From assembly GCA_965116785.1 (NCBI GenBank), contig OZ220731.1, positions 1,116,001-1,180,000 on the forward strand: a stretch of 64,000 bases of DNA, read 5' to 3'. A program made the translations under genes and the position numbers. Source of the DNA: Bin87 sp965116785. Lineage in GTDB: Bacteria > Chloroflexota > Dehalococcoidia > Lucifugimonadales > UBA3495. The notes beneath the pieces are model-generated. The model searched no databases. It was not told where the DNA came from and saw nothing but the letters and a program-made list of their open reading frames with translations. Below, one piece after another: positions 34,405 through 43,377 of this stretch; the stretch's first letter is position 1; the number at the start of each line of letters is the position of its first letter.

Positions 34405-36243
34405 ATGTGGAAGGTTGTCGGCGCGATATTCGCCATGGTTTTGGTGGCCGGAATAATCGTGGCGGTCGGGATGTGGCGGGGGTTGATACCGGTTCCCAGC
34501 GTGCTGCTGCCGCTGTTGGTGGGCGGCGGGGAACGGGAACACACGGCCCGCTACTATCCGCCGGATACGCTGGCCTATTTCTGGGCAACGCTGGTGCCTG
34601 GTGGCGGGCAAATGCAGGAAATTCTGGATATCTGGGAGCGGCTGGACGATTCACGGGCGTTTCGCGACCTGGTGGACCAGGCGCAGGACGAGTTTGAAGC
34701 AGAGACGGGCATCGATTTCGAGACGGGCGTGATGCCGTGGATCGGGCCGCAATTCAGCCTGGGCGTGCTGGAGGCGGACTGGAGTCGCGAGGAATGGGTG
34801 GTGGCGGGAATGATCGGCGTACGCGACGGGGACACCGCCGAGGAGTTCTTCCGGGATTGGCTGGAGTACATGGAAAATGAGCACTACGCCGAATTTCACG
34901 ATGAAACCTACGAGGACTTTGACATCGTGGTAGCGGAAGACGGCTCGCAGGCGTATGCGCTGACCGACGACTGGATGGTGTTTGCCACCAGCGAGCGGGG
35001 CCTCGAGGATATCCTGGCGCGCCTCTCCGGTGACGAAGAGCGTTCGCTGGAGTCCAACGAGGAATTCATGGAGGCCCGTTCCCGGCTGACGGAGCGCCGT
35101 TTCGTTTCCGCGTACTTTTCGCTGGCTGAGGCTGAGGACCTGTTGGAGGATGTGTGGGACGAAACGTTCGGACCCAGCGGAGGAGCATGGACGGGCCCGG
35201 ACGGGACGAATTGGGTCGCAGCCACAGTGGGCGTCGCGGATGCGGGGGTCGTGATGGAAGTGACCGCTCCCGCAGGCATCGACTATCCGCTGGAGGTGGC
35301 CGATCTCGATGAACCGTCCAGTCGTCTGAGCAACGACACGCTGGGCTTTGTTGCCATGACGTTCGATCCGAACGTTGATCATTGGCGAGCCAACCTGCGT
35401 CAGTATGAAATCGGCGATTTTCTGGCGCCCGAGCAAATCGACGATCTGAGCGAGTTTGTCGACGGGTTTACCAATGAGTTCGGGTCGCTCGGGGCGGTCA
35501 GCCTGGACGACGACGACGGGTTGGATGTGCTGCTGGACCTGGGCCTGAGTGTCATCGCGGTCATGACCGACATAGACCTGGAGGATGACCTGTTTGACCA
35601 TCTGGGCGGCGAGGTGATCGTAGCCGTCGGCGACGTCGATTTCGACGGGTCGCTGGAGAGGCTGGACGATAGCGCGGTTGACGCCGTAGTGATGGTGTCA
35701 TACCGGGACGGGCGCAAGGATGATCTGGCGGATACGATTGATGATGCCGTGGAGCGGTTCGCCGAGTTCGCCGCGCTGGATACCGACACTCGCGATGTTG
35801 GCGCCGACGACCGCGCGGTGGTTTTTGACCTGGAAGATCTGAGCGACGGAGAAATCCGCTACCAGCCGGGGTATGTGTTGCACGCGGGATACCTGACGCT
35901 GGGCAGTGACGAGCGCTCGATGGAAGGGGTTGTGGAGCGTCAGAATGGGGATGGCGACGCTCTATCGGCGGACGCGGAATACCAACGGGCACTGCGGTTG
36001 CTGCCCGAGAAACGCCAATTCATGGGATATGTTGATCTGCACCGCATCATCCGGCAGTTGGACGGTGAAGACTTTGACCTGAGCCGGGACCAGCACCGGG
36101 TGCTGGAGGAGAGCATCGGAGCGCTGGCGATGAGCTCGTACAGTCCGCACTGCGCAGAGTCTTCCGAGCCCTTTGAGTGCGAATTGCCGGCGGGCGCTGA
36201 CGTTTCGCGTTTTACGGTTGTGCTCACGCTGTTCCCGGAGTAG
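34405..36243 (+). CDS. DUF3352-like membrane-anchored acidic protein
   Basis: 612 aa. One N-terminal transmembrane segment (about residues 5-40), then a large, strongly acidic extracytoplasmic domain. ARYYPPDTLAYFWATLVPGG at the domain start and the repeated alpha/beta pattern (YALTDDWMVFATSERGLEDIL; GYVLHAGYLTLGSDERSMEGV) resemble DUF3352 proteins. Function is unknown. ATG 34405 has AGGAGA eight bases upstream. Two Cys near the C-terminus (PHCAESSEPFEC) could form a disulfide. Confidence 0.78.
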   Translation: MWKVVGAIFAMVLVAGIIVAVGMWRGLIPVPSVLLPLLVGGGEREHTARYYPPDTLAYFWATLVPGGGQMQEILDIWERLDDSRAFRDLVDQAQDEFEAETGIDFETGVMPWIGPQFSLGVLEADWSREEWVVAGMIGVRDGDTAEEFFRDWLEYMENEHYAEFHDETYEDFDIVVAEDGSQAYALTDDWMVFATSERGLEDILARLSGDEERSLESNEEFMEARSRLTERRFVSAYFSLAEAEDLLEDVWDETFGPSGGAWTGPDGTNWVAATVGVADAGVVMEVTAPAGIDYPLEVADLDEPSSRLSNDTLGFVAMTFDPNVDHWRANLRQYEIGDFLAPEQIDDLSEFVDGFTNEFGSLGAVSLDDDDGLDVLLDLGLSVIAVMTDIDLEDDLFDHLGGEVIVAVGDVDFDGSLERLDDSAVDAVVMVSYRDGRKDDLADTIDDAVERFAEFAALDTDTRDVGADDRAVVFDLEDLSDGEIRYQPGYVLHAGYLTLGSDERSMEGVVERQNGDGDALSADAEYQRALRLLPEKRQFMGYVDLHRIIRQLDGEDFDLSRDQHRVLEESIGALAMSSYSPHCAESSEPFECELPAGADVSRFTVVLTLFPE

Positions 36244-36287
36244 CAGTCGACGCAGCGGGCAGACGTCTGAGTTCGTGGATCGGGCTT

Positions 36288-37151
36288 CTATCTGAGCAGA
36301 CGGTCGCCGCACTGGATGCAGTAGAGGGCGTCGCTGCGGTTGTGATTATCGCAATAGCTGCAGATCAAGTCACCGTTGCGGGTTGAGCCAGCGGGCACTG
36401 GCACGCCGCAGAAGCGGCAGTAGTGGCTGATGATGGTGATGTGCCCGCCGCAGTTGGGACACTCGATCTGGGGGTAGTTGCGTCGGAAGCGAAACGGTGA
36501 GGAGCGCCTGGCCCACGCGAAACGAGCAACGGTCCACGAAACGCCAGACATCACCAGGAAGACAGCGACTGGGGCGGACGCGAAGACCGCGATGTTGAAG
36601 AAGGCGTGGGCTATGGCGCCCCCGGCTACGCCGGCGAAGGTTTGCCACGCCCGGCGCCGGCCTGTCCTGACCTGTTCGCCCAGGGCATATCCCCAAATTG
36701 CGCCGAACACGACGTGGCCGGCGGTGCTGAGAGGCGCTCGCAATATCATGACGGCCGGTCCGAACTGCAAGATGTAGAAGAGATTTTCCAACGACGCGAA
36801 GCCAAGACTGGCGGCGGTGCTGTAGACCAGACCGTCCCCGGGCTCGTCGAAGTACGAGGAGCGATACGCCCGAAGCCTGACCGCCAGGAACTTGCAAGTC
36901 TCCTCGACCGGACCGACGACAAACAGCATGCCCGACGCAACCGATGCAAGGCTGGCGGTGTCATCGAGAACGCTGTCGTCGAGGAAGATGGTATTGATGA
37001 TGCCGGCCGGTATGGTGGACACCATGCCTAGTAGGAAAGTCTGTACGAGCAGACGGCGCGGGGCGGGTCGGTAGACGGCTCGCCGGATGAAGAACCAGAG
37101 CCAGAAGACGCCGGGCGCAAAGGCCAGTAGGGGGAATGTCAGCGCCTCCAA
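36288..37151 (-). CDS. PrsW-family intramembrane metalloprotease with C-terminal zinc ribbons
   Basis: 287 aa. About seven hydrophobic segments carry the PrsW/CAAX-protease-like motifs: GPVEETCKF (E83, E84, K87), SLENLFY (E122, N123), H146 in AGHVVFGAIWGYALG, and HAFFN. PrsW cleaves membrane-bound anti-sigma factors in Bacillus. Unusually, the C-terminus adds two CxxC pairs forming zinc ribbons (CPNC...CRFCG and CSYC...CIQCG). The gene is 9 bases from the upstream RDD zinc-ribbon gene on the same strand. Confidence 0.88.
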   Translation of the reverse strand: MEALTFPLLAFAPGVFWLWFFIRRAVYRPAPRRLLVQTFLLGMVSTIPAGIINTIFLDDSVLDDTASLASVASGMLFVVGPVEETCKFLAVRLRAYRSSYFDEPGDGLVYSTAASLGFASLENLFYILQFGPAVMILRAPLSTAGHVVFGAIWGYALGEQVRTGRRRAWQTFAGVAGGAIAHAFFNIAVFASAPVAVFLVMSGVSWTVARFAWARRSSPFRFRRNYPQIECPNCGGHITIISHYCRFCGVPVPAGSTRNGDLICSYCDNHNRSDALYCIQCGDRLLR

Positions 37152-37160
37152 GTCGGTCGC

Positions 37161-38189
37161 CTAAGTTCTGAGGACGACAGTGTCGCAGATCAGATCATGC
37201 AGCCCGCGCTTATCGGATCTGAAGGCGATTATGAGGTAGCCCATGCCAAGGACGAGGAACGAGACAACCCCGGCGAAATATCGCGCCAGGGCGCGACCGG
37301 CGCCAGCTTTGCCGCCGTCGGGTCTCAGAACACGCAGCCCGAATATCCGTTTGCCAACCGTGGTTGACCAGACCGAAACCCCGATGGTGTAGTACAGGGC
37401 GGTCAGGAAGAGGAGCAGCAGGTCGACCCAATGGAACAGGGTATCGCTATCGAAGTACTGCGGTATCCCCGGCCAGATGGCGATCAGGATGAGCTGCACA
37501 GCCACCAGTATGGCACCGTCAATCATCGCGGCGGCAAACCTGATGCCGAATCCGCCAGGGTCGCCGGTGACCCGCGGCGCCGGTCTGGCCACTGGCGCCG
37601 CTTCGTCCAGAGGCAGACCGCAGTTGAAGCAGAATATCGACCCGGCCTGGTTGACGGTTCGGCAGCGCGGGCAGGCGATGGCGTGCTCGGAGGCCGACGG
37701 CAGGTCCGTGGCCGGGGTTTCCGGGAGTGGTGAAAGAGATGTGGCGACGGGCGGCGGGGGAGCAGCCGGCGGAAATTCCCGTCCTGGGACTGGTTCATCG
37801 GTTGGGGGCTTGGGCCGGTTGGCCCGTCGGGCAATGCCGGCGGCGATCCTTCTGATGCCGGACGCTGCCGAGATCGCGGAACGTCTGGCTGTCCGGGCCG
37901 CGAAGATTACGCCGGTCCTGATTCGGGGAGCAGAGTAACGGGCCACGTCTACCGCCAGAACTTTGAAGTCGACGGCAACGTCGCGAAGGGTGGGCTCGGG
38001 CGCGCGTGACGTGGATCGAGCGGGAACGACGTCCGCGGGGGATAGGGTGACACCGCAGCGGTGGCAGAAGTTGCTCAGAGGGGGATTGTTTGCGTTGCAC
38101 TGGTCGCAGACGACCGGCAGCGGAGCTCCGCAGTGGTTGCAGAAGACAGCTCCGGCCACGGCGTCGTTTTGGCAGGCGGGGCACCGCAT
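37161..38189 (-). CDS. RDD-family membrane protein with N-terminal zinc ribbons
   Basis: 342 aa. The N-terminus has CPAC...CNHCG and CDQC...CHRCG zinc ribbons. Then come an Ala/Arg-rich helix, a Pro-rich linker and a third ribbon, CPRC...CFNCG. The C-terminal RDD domain (about residues 205-340) begins GFGIRFAAAMIDGAIL and contains STTVGKRIFGLRVLR. RDD proteins are membrane proteins of mostly unknown role. ATG 38189 begins at the first ribbon; the open frame extends upstream without support. It is probably co-transcribed with the PrsW gene. Confidence 0.85.
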   Translation of the reverse strand: MRCPACQNDAVAGAVFCNHCGAPLPVVCDQCNANNPPLSNFCHRCGVTLSPADVVPARSTSRAPEPTLRDVAVDFKVLAVDVARYSAPRIRTGVIFAARTARRSAISAASGIRRIAAGIARRANRPKPPTDEPVPGREFPPAAPPPPVATSLSPLPETPATDLPSASEHAIACPRCRTVNQAGSIFCFNCGLPLDEAAPVARPAPRVTGDPGGFGIRFAAAMIDGAILVAVQLILIAIWPGIPQYFDSDTLFHWVDLLLLFLTALYYTIGVSVWSTTVGKRIFGLRVLRPDGGKAGAGRALARYFAGVVSFLVLGMGYLIIAFRSDKRGLHDLICDTVVLRT

Positions 38190-38508
38190 GGGCAAAGAGG
38201 AACAACGGCCAAGCGTTGTCGCAGCCGCAATTATGGCCGGCGCGGTGGGGGTGTCAAGCGACGAGGGCCGGCCGACGTTTTGGCACCCCCCGGGTCTTGC
38301 CGAAGTCATTGGGAGTTCACGGCGACAGCCGAGACATCAGCACGTCGCTGATGGCAGCGGCGACGGTGATCGAAAGAACGGGAACAGGCTCGTTGCCTCG
38401 GGCCGGGCCGGGTTGAGCCGGTGGGGGGCGGCGAGATTGCCGCGATTCGTTCGCGATGACGGTTGGAACGCCGATATCGCGGGTGGAGGGCGCCGCGGGG
38501 TTTCGGGC
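38190..38508. other. Intergenic region with a REP-like repeat
   Basis: No gene is supported between the RDD gene start and the dehalogenase-like gene stop. It holds the REP-like copy at 38431-38462. Confidence 0.55.
38431..38462. repeat. Intact REP-like palindrome
   Basis: It begins GCGAGATTGCCGCG and ends TTCGCGATGAC, with partial dyad symmetry (ATTGC/GCGAT). It is the intact counterpart of the repeat split by IS110 at 30788-30812 / 31951-31957. Confidence 0.6.
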
Positions 38509-39450
38509 CTAATCCTCGGCGATGAGGCGGAGCACCAACTCGGCGAACTCGCCCCCCCGGTGTGTTCCGTCGCTGCGGCCGCCGGTCCACAGCAGCGGCC
38601 GATGGCCCTCACCCTTGATGAGTGTGAGGGTGGCGCCGGGGATGTGCGCGGCGAACCGGCGGCCCCATTCTTCGGTGAAGACCGGATCGGAGTCGCCAAA
38701 GATGACGTGCGCCGGCTTGTCCCACGACTCAAGGGCGTCGAAGGCGGCGGCCTGCCGCCGGGCGTTTCCCGCCTCCGGTTGCGCAAACGGCAGCATCCAG
38801 GGCCATCGCAGCGGGCCAGCGGTTGCGTCGGGGCTATCGAAGGGCGCCAAGATCGCATCGGGGTAGTTTCTTGCCGGCGGTGGCGGCGTGCTGTTAAACA
38901 CGCCAGTAGTGAAGTCGAGGGACTGCGATTGTACGTTCCACTGGCGCAGGGCATCGGTGTAGCCGTAGTCCTCGTGGTGCAGCCAAGTGTTGAGGATGAC
39001 CAGGCGGTCGAAGCGGTCGGGCATCTCGGTCGCCATGATCAGTCCGTTGGGTCCACCCCAGTCGTTCACCACGATGGTGATGCCACGGAGGTCGAGGCGC
39101 GTGACGAGGGCTTTCAGGGTCAGCACGTGATGATCGAGGGTGTACCAGTCGACATCGATGACCTTGTCGCTCTTGCCAAACCCGATGTTGTCGGGCGCGA
39201 TGACACGGTATCCAGCGGCAGCGAGGGGCCGGATCGCGTCGCGGTACATGTAACTCCACACGGGCTCGCCATGCAGGAGGATGAGAGCGCCGGCCGTGCT
39301 CGGTCCCTCGTCGACGTAGTGCATGCGCAACCCATCGACGTCTAGGTAGTGCGGGGCGAAGGGAAAGTCGGCAAGGGTAGCGAACCGCGCGTCGGGAGTT
39401 CGATGGACTCCGGGGAGCGGCTGGTGGCTGAGGTCATGTCCATAGGTCAT
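38509..39450 (-). CDS. Haloalkane dehalogenase-like alpha/beta hydrolase
   Basis: 313 aa. HGEPVWSYMYR and the nucleophile elbow VVNDWGG, with Asp (D130) instead of Ser followed by Trp, are the hallmarks of haloalkane dehalogenases. GDSDPVFTEEW probably carries the acid and GEGHRP the His. The N-terminal RTPDARFATLADFPFAPHYL also matches DhlA-like enzymes. It might instead be an epoxide hydrolase, which also uses Asp. ATG 39450 has GGAG nine bases upstream; ATG 39465 lacks one. Confidence 0.82.
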   Translation of the reverse strand: MTYGHDLSHQPLPGVHRTPDARFATLADFPFAPHYLDVDGLRMHYVDEGPSTAGALILLHGEPVWSYMYRDAIRPLAAAGYRVIAPDNIGFGKSDKVIDVDWYTLDHHVLTLKALVTRLDLRGITIVVNDWGGPNGLIMATEMPDRFDRLVILNTWLHHEDYGYTDALRQWNVQSQSLDFTTGVFNSTPPPPARNYPDAILAPFDSPDATAGPLRWPWMLPFAQPEAGNARRQAAAFDALESWDKPAHVIFGDSDPVFTEEWGRRFAAHIPGATLTLIKGEGHRPLLWTGGRSDGTHRGGEFAELVLRLIAED

Positions 39451-39758
39451 GCTGGTCGTCTCCATCCGGGCCCAGTCGGCCGGGGCCCGGCCAAGGTTAT
39501 CTCACCTGGGCTTGTCGCAATTCAAGCGGCGCGGGAAAGATTGCAGCATGAGGTGGGCGCATGGCATCGCCCGAGAACCGGCCCGAGGACGAACTGCCTC
39601 GTGGGTAGAGAATCGCCTTCAGGGGCTCCAGGGGCTTCAGGAGGTTGTTCCGGGCGCTCGCGCCGCTATGGCTGCAGATAGTCCCGTGCAGGACGCGGGC
39701 CGGCATCATGGGGGTGTCCCAATCTGCCTATTCAGATTGACGAGGAAGAGGAAACGGC
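39451..39758. other. Intergenic region
   Basis: It separates divergent genes. No gene, RNA or clear promoter is recognised. Confidence 0.5.
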
Positions 39759-40142
39759 GTGAACGGAGCGAGCGGGAATACGCGGCTGTCAATTGTGTTG
39801 ACGACCATTGGCTTCCTGGCCCTGGCGGTGGCCGGCGAAGGTTCGCTGTCGGAAGTGTCGGCCGACGATTACGGCGACGCCTGGCCGCTGACGGTCGACC
39901 ATGCGCATCTGCATTGCGTCGGGAGCCGCGATGCACCAGCCGTATGGATGAGCGCCGATAGGCACAATTACGCGCTGAACGGGTTCATCCGCGCCTACCT
40001 GAACCGGCATCGTCCGAATCTGAACCTGTGGAATGTATCGGAGGTCCAGATCAAGGCGCGGAGCATCATGCCTCCGATCGAGCAGGCGCAGCAACTGTGC
40101 GAGGAGAAAACGCCGGACCGTCCGGGGGCAGGCGGCAGTTGA
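39759..40142 (+). CDS. DUF2511-like secreted protein
   Basis: 127 aa. An N-terminal hydrophobic segment (residues 9-27) is a likely signal peptide. Then comes WPLTVDHAHLHCVG...YALNGFIRAYL...LC, resembling DUF2511, with two Cys in positions that could pair. The start is GTG 39759 after GAGGAAGAGGA. The last ten or so codons lie inside a stretch homologous, on the opposite strand, to the zinc-ribbon coding region of the RDD gene. The native C-terminus may therefore have been replaced. Confidence 0.7.
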   Translation: MNGASGNTRLSIVLTTIGFLALAVAGEGSLSEVSADDYGDAWPLTVDHAHLHCVGSRDAPAVWMSADRHNYALNGFIRAYLNRHRPNLNLWNVSEVQIKARSIMPPIEQAQQLCEEKTPDRPGAGGS

Positions 40143-40188
40143 AGCAAAATATTTGCCCCTCCGGGTTGACGGTTCGCCAGCGCCCTAA
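40119..40188 (-). pseudogene. Vestigial zinc-ribbon fragment related to the RDD gene
   Basis: About 70 bases match 37607-37676 in the RDD zinc-ribbon gene. Translated on the minus strand it reads RWRTVNPEGQIFCFNCRLP against RCRTVNQAGSIFCFNCGLP. The first CPxC pair is lost (Leu and Trp in place of Cys), and there is no start or open frame beyond. It overlaps the 3' end of the DUF2511-like gene. Confidence 0.65.
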
Positions 40189-40309
40189 CCCCTAACTTTG
40201 ACTCAAACCATCTGGTCGCCGGGTACAGCGTTTTCGTCAGACTGGACTACCTGTGCACGTACACGCCGGGACGGGATGACACCGGGCCAGCCCGCGGGAA
40301 CACAGCCGG

Positions 40310-41485
40310 CTAGAGCGTTTCCAGGACTCGCGCTATGCGTTCCACCCCTTCCACAACTCGGTCTGCGGGAGAACGCATCAGGGCAACCCGGAAGTGTCCT
40401 TCCCCGCTTTCGCCAAAGCCGATGCCGGGGGTTACGACCACGCCTTCCCGCTCCACCAACAGCTCGGCCATCGCCGTGGATGACACATCCGCTGAGTAGC
40501 GAGGGAACAGGAAGGTGGCCCCTTCGGGCAGCGGACAGTGCACGCCGGGAACCCGGGACAACCGGGCGGCGCAGCGCACGCGCAGTTCGTCGCAGTCCAT
40601 GCGCCACCGGGGCAGGTGATCCTGGGGGCCCTGGAGAGCGGCCACCCCGGCCATCTGCACAAAGGGAGAAACAAAACTGGCCGTTTGTTCCTGTATCTTC
40701 AGCAGTGGGTCCAGCAGGTCTGACTGAGCCACGATGCAGCCCAACCGCCAGCCGGACATCGAATAGGCCTTGGTGAAGGTGTAGCTGGTCAGGGTTCGTT
40801 CCGCCATACCGTCCATGGTCGCGATGGTTACATGGCGGTTGCCATCGTAGAGGAAATACTCGTAGGTCTCATCACAAATGACCAGCAGGTCCCGCTCCCG
40901 GGCCAAGCGCGCCACGGCTGCCAATTCGTCCTCGGTGTAAACCCGGCCGGTGGGATTGTTGGGGTTGTTGATGACAATCATCCGGGTGCGCGGGGTGACG
41001 TAGTCCTGCAACTGCTCGTAGCTGATGTGGTACTCCTCCTCCTCGCTGAGGGGCACGGCTACGGGCACACCCTCGGCCATCTCCACCTGCTGGCTGAAGC
41101 TGACCCACGTGGGCTCCAGCACCAGCACTTCATCTCCCGCCTCGATGTACGCGTTGATGGCCTCATACAGCCCCATCTTGCTGCCGGGAGTGACCAGGAT
41201 GTCGCCGTCGGGATCAATGGCGCGGCCGTTGTGGGCCGCCAGCTTTGCGGACATGGCGTGGCGCAGCTCCGCCAGCCCGCGGGACGAACTGATGTTGGTG
41301 TGCCCCGCGTTCAGGGCCGCAATCCCGGCGTCAATAATGTGCTGCGGGGTCACGTGGTGGGGGCTGGACTGGCCCAGGTCAATCACGTCGTGGCCCTGCC
41401 GGGCCAGCTGTCGGGCTTTTTCGCCGGCGGCCAGGGTGGCCGGGGGCTGCACCCGTTGGATGCGGGTCGCGGGAGCTCTGGTCAT
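40310..41485 (-). CDS. Class I/II pyridoxal-phosphate aminotransferase
   Basis: 391 aa of the aspartate aminotransferase fold-type I group. NNPNNPTGRVY, ICDETYEYFLYDG and SYTFTKAYSMSGWRLG (Schiff-base Lys) are present, and the C-terminal FRVAL contains the carboxylate-binding Arg. It could act on aspartate, aromatic or other amino acids; the sequence alone does not decide. It is a single gene. Confidence 0.92.
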   Translation of the reverse strand: MTRAPATRIQRVQPPATLAAGEKARQLARQGHDVIDLGQSSPHHVTPQHIIDAGIAALNAGHTNISSSRGLAELRHAMSAKLAAHNGRAIDPDGDILVTPGSKMGLYEAINAYIEAGDEVLVLEPTWVSFSQQVEMAEGVPVAVPLSEEEEYHISYEQLQDYVTPRTRMIVINNPNNPTGRVYTEDELAAVARLARERDLLVICDETYEYFLYDGNRHVTIATMDGMAERTLTSYTFTKAYSMSGWRLGCIVAQSDLLDPLLKIQEQTASFVSPFVQMAGVAALQGPQDHLPRWRMDCDELRVRCAARLSRVPGVHCPLPEGATFLFPRYSADVSSTAMAELLVEREGVVVTPGIGFGESGEGHFRVALMRSPADRVVEGVERIARVLETL

Positions 41486-41881
41486 AGTTCACCTCTTTCG
41501 TGTCCGGGGAGTGTAGTTTAGCAACCTGGTTGGCTACGAACCACGCGCCCGGCGGCTCTTTTTCCCTCCGGGCCGCTCGGCGCGACGCCGATGGCAGCGC
41601 AGGGCCTCGATCCTTACCGGGAATTGTCGTAGTTTGCCGCCATTGGAAGGAGAGTCGCGGGGGTGCAGGGGAATTTCCTCGCGCAATCAGCGCTCGCTTG
41701 AAATTCACGGTCGTTATTTGGACACGCGCTAGAATCATCTCGCGTCACCCGCTTTATCGGCAGATACGGGGAGAACTGGATTTCATTGGGCTGGAAATTC
41801 ACGTGGACCCCATCCGTTTCACGTGCTCGTCGCGTTTCGGGGAATGGCGTTGCATGATCGGCCGTGCGGAAGGAGGATTGT
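41486..41881. other. Intergenic region
   Basis: No gene is supported. A TAGAAT hexamer near 41731 could be a -10 for the downstream small membrane protein, whose ribosome site is AAGGAGGA (41868-41875). Confidence 0.45.
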
Positions 41882-42244
41882 ATGGCAGCCCGGGCAACTG
41901 CGTTCCGGATCCGATATGGTCGCTGGGTTGTGAGAATCGCGGCGGTGGTATTCGCCGTGAGCATGCTGATATGCGCATACAGCTGGGGTTTTTGGCAGGG
42001 TGTCCAGGAAGGTGGCCGCGTGTTTTCCTCGCAGGGCGTTTGGGAGGGTTACGCCGTGGGATACGGCGACGGCCGCGCGGCCGTCGGCCCGGACGAGGTA
42101 AATCCCTGGCGGCCGATTACTGATACTGACCGGGCAATCTATGGGGCGTCGTTCGGACCGCTCGATCGCCTGGGTTGGCAATGGTGGTTGCCGCTGGGAA
42201 TATTGCGCCTGTTCGACAACCTCGCCGACATGTGCCGGTCTTGA
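41882..42244 (+). CDS. Small single-pass membrane protein, unknown
   Basis: 120 aa. Basic N-terminus, one hydrophobic helix (about residues 16-36), then a Gly/Tyr/Trp-rich segment (SWGFWQGVQEGG, EGYAVGYGDGRAAV). The strong AAGGAGGA seven bases before ATG 41882 supports expression. No family is recognised. Confidence 0.62.
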   Translation: MAARATAFRIRYGRWVVRIAAVVFAVSMLICAYSWGFWQGVQEGGRVFSSQGVWEGYAVGYGDGRAAVGPDEVNPWRPITDTDRAIYGASFGPLDRLGWQWWLPLGILRLFDNLADMCRS

Positions 42245-42589
42245 TGGGTAATCCGGGGTGAACCATGCCGCATGTCGCCGATGTCCAGGGAAACCTCGCG
42301 TTGTCTCTCGCCATAGGTCAAGCGTCGTTCCTGATAGCCCGTCTGCCGGCAACCGTGCTAAAGGACGGCAACAAGCTCGTCGCCCCACGTCGTTCCCCGC
42401 AGGACTACCTGGGATCCGAGCCATCCCAGGCAGAACGCACCCGCGGGCAACCCGCGCCAATTCGTGAGCGTCCACACCAGTTTCGTCGGCGCCGGGAAGC
42501 GTTGACTGGTTGAAATTGCCAAACATTTTGCTATGTGCTAAAGGCTCACCATGATTTAGAAATCGGGGAAACTCGGACGAGGTGATCGG
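42245..42589. other. Intergenic region
   Basis: No gene is supported. A possible promoter for the NTF2-like gene is TTGCCA (42516-42521), a 17-base spacer, and TAAAGG preceded by TGC (42539-42544). Confidence 0.4.
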
Positions 42590-43084
42590 ATGTCAACTGA
42601 TCGAACAGCCGACCTGGCAGCGATGGTGGAGGAGCTACAGGACAGGGTTCGTCACCTGGAGGACATTGAGGCGCTGCGGAACCTCAAGGCAGAATACGCT
42701 GCCGCCTGTGACGACAACTATGACCCGGACCGGCTGGCCGCATTGTTTGTCGAGGACGCCACCTGGGAAAGCGAAGGGATGGGGAGATACGAGGGGCGGG
42801 AGGCGATCCGCGAGTTCTTCCGCGGGATTTCCGGGCACTTCGTATTTGCCTTGCACTACGGGCTGAACCCGCAGATCGAAGTGACTGGCGATACGGGCCG
42901 CGCTCGCTGGTATCTGTTCATGCCGTGCACCGTGGGTGACACCGGCAAGGCGATGTGGCGGGCCGGTCTCGACGAAGAGGAATACGTGAGGGTCGAAGGC
43001 AAGTGGATGTATAAGAGCAAGCAGTCGGCGCCCTTCTTCCACACGACCTTCGAGGAGGGTTGGGCCAAGCAGCCGTTCATATGA
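42590..43084 (+). CDS. SnoaL/NTF2-like protein
   Basis: 164 aa. An N-terminal helix (LAAMVEELQDRVRHLEDIEALRNL) is followed by an NTF2-like cone fold with KAEYAAACDDNYDPDRLAALFVEDATWE and YEGREAIREFFRGI. Such proteins are isomerases, dehydratases or hydroxylase subunits. No catalytic residue can be assigned safely. GAGGTGATCG precedes the ATG. Confidence 0.82.
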   Translation: MSTDRTADLAAMVEELQDRVRHLEDIEALRNLKAEYAAACDDNYDPDRLAALFVEDATWESEGMGRYEGREAIREFFRGISGHFVFALHYGLNPQIEVTGDTGRARWYLFMPCTVGDTGKAMWRAGLDEEEYVRVEGKWMYKSKQSAPFFHTTFEEGWAKQPFI

Positions 43085-43271
43085 TGGGACGTACTTCGCT
43101 GCGCCTTGGTAGGACTCACGCTGGCAGGGGAAACGATCAGACACCCACCCTAGAACTGATCAGAAGTCCCTGAGTCACGCGCGGATGGAAGTCACCGGCG
43201 TATCGGCCTCCAACCTCGGAACCGCTTTGCCCGAGGAAAATGTCACGGCGATGGCCGGGCTGACATAAAAC

Positions 43272-43302
43272 GGGGCAGCGACCCGTGATGGGTGGCTGCC
43301 CC
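43272..43302. terminator. Hairpin between NTF2-like gene and FMN oxidase gene
   Basis: GGGGCAGC and its complement enclose a loop with an inner ACCC/GGGT pair. GTTTTA follows on the minus strand and ATGTTTTC a few bases on along the plus strand. It most likely terminates the leftward FMN oxidase transcript. Confidence 0.65.
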
Positions 43303-43377
43303 TCGCATGTTTTCCTGTCCTGACGCTACCGGGAACTTGTCCTCGCCGTCGGGACGACCGAATTTTGAGATTGTTTC

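Noticed and set aside
34015..34611. Minus-strand frame of 198 codons in the 33.8-34.4 kb gap
   Set aside because: No ribosome site, no domain, and it runs into the start of the DUF3352-like gene.
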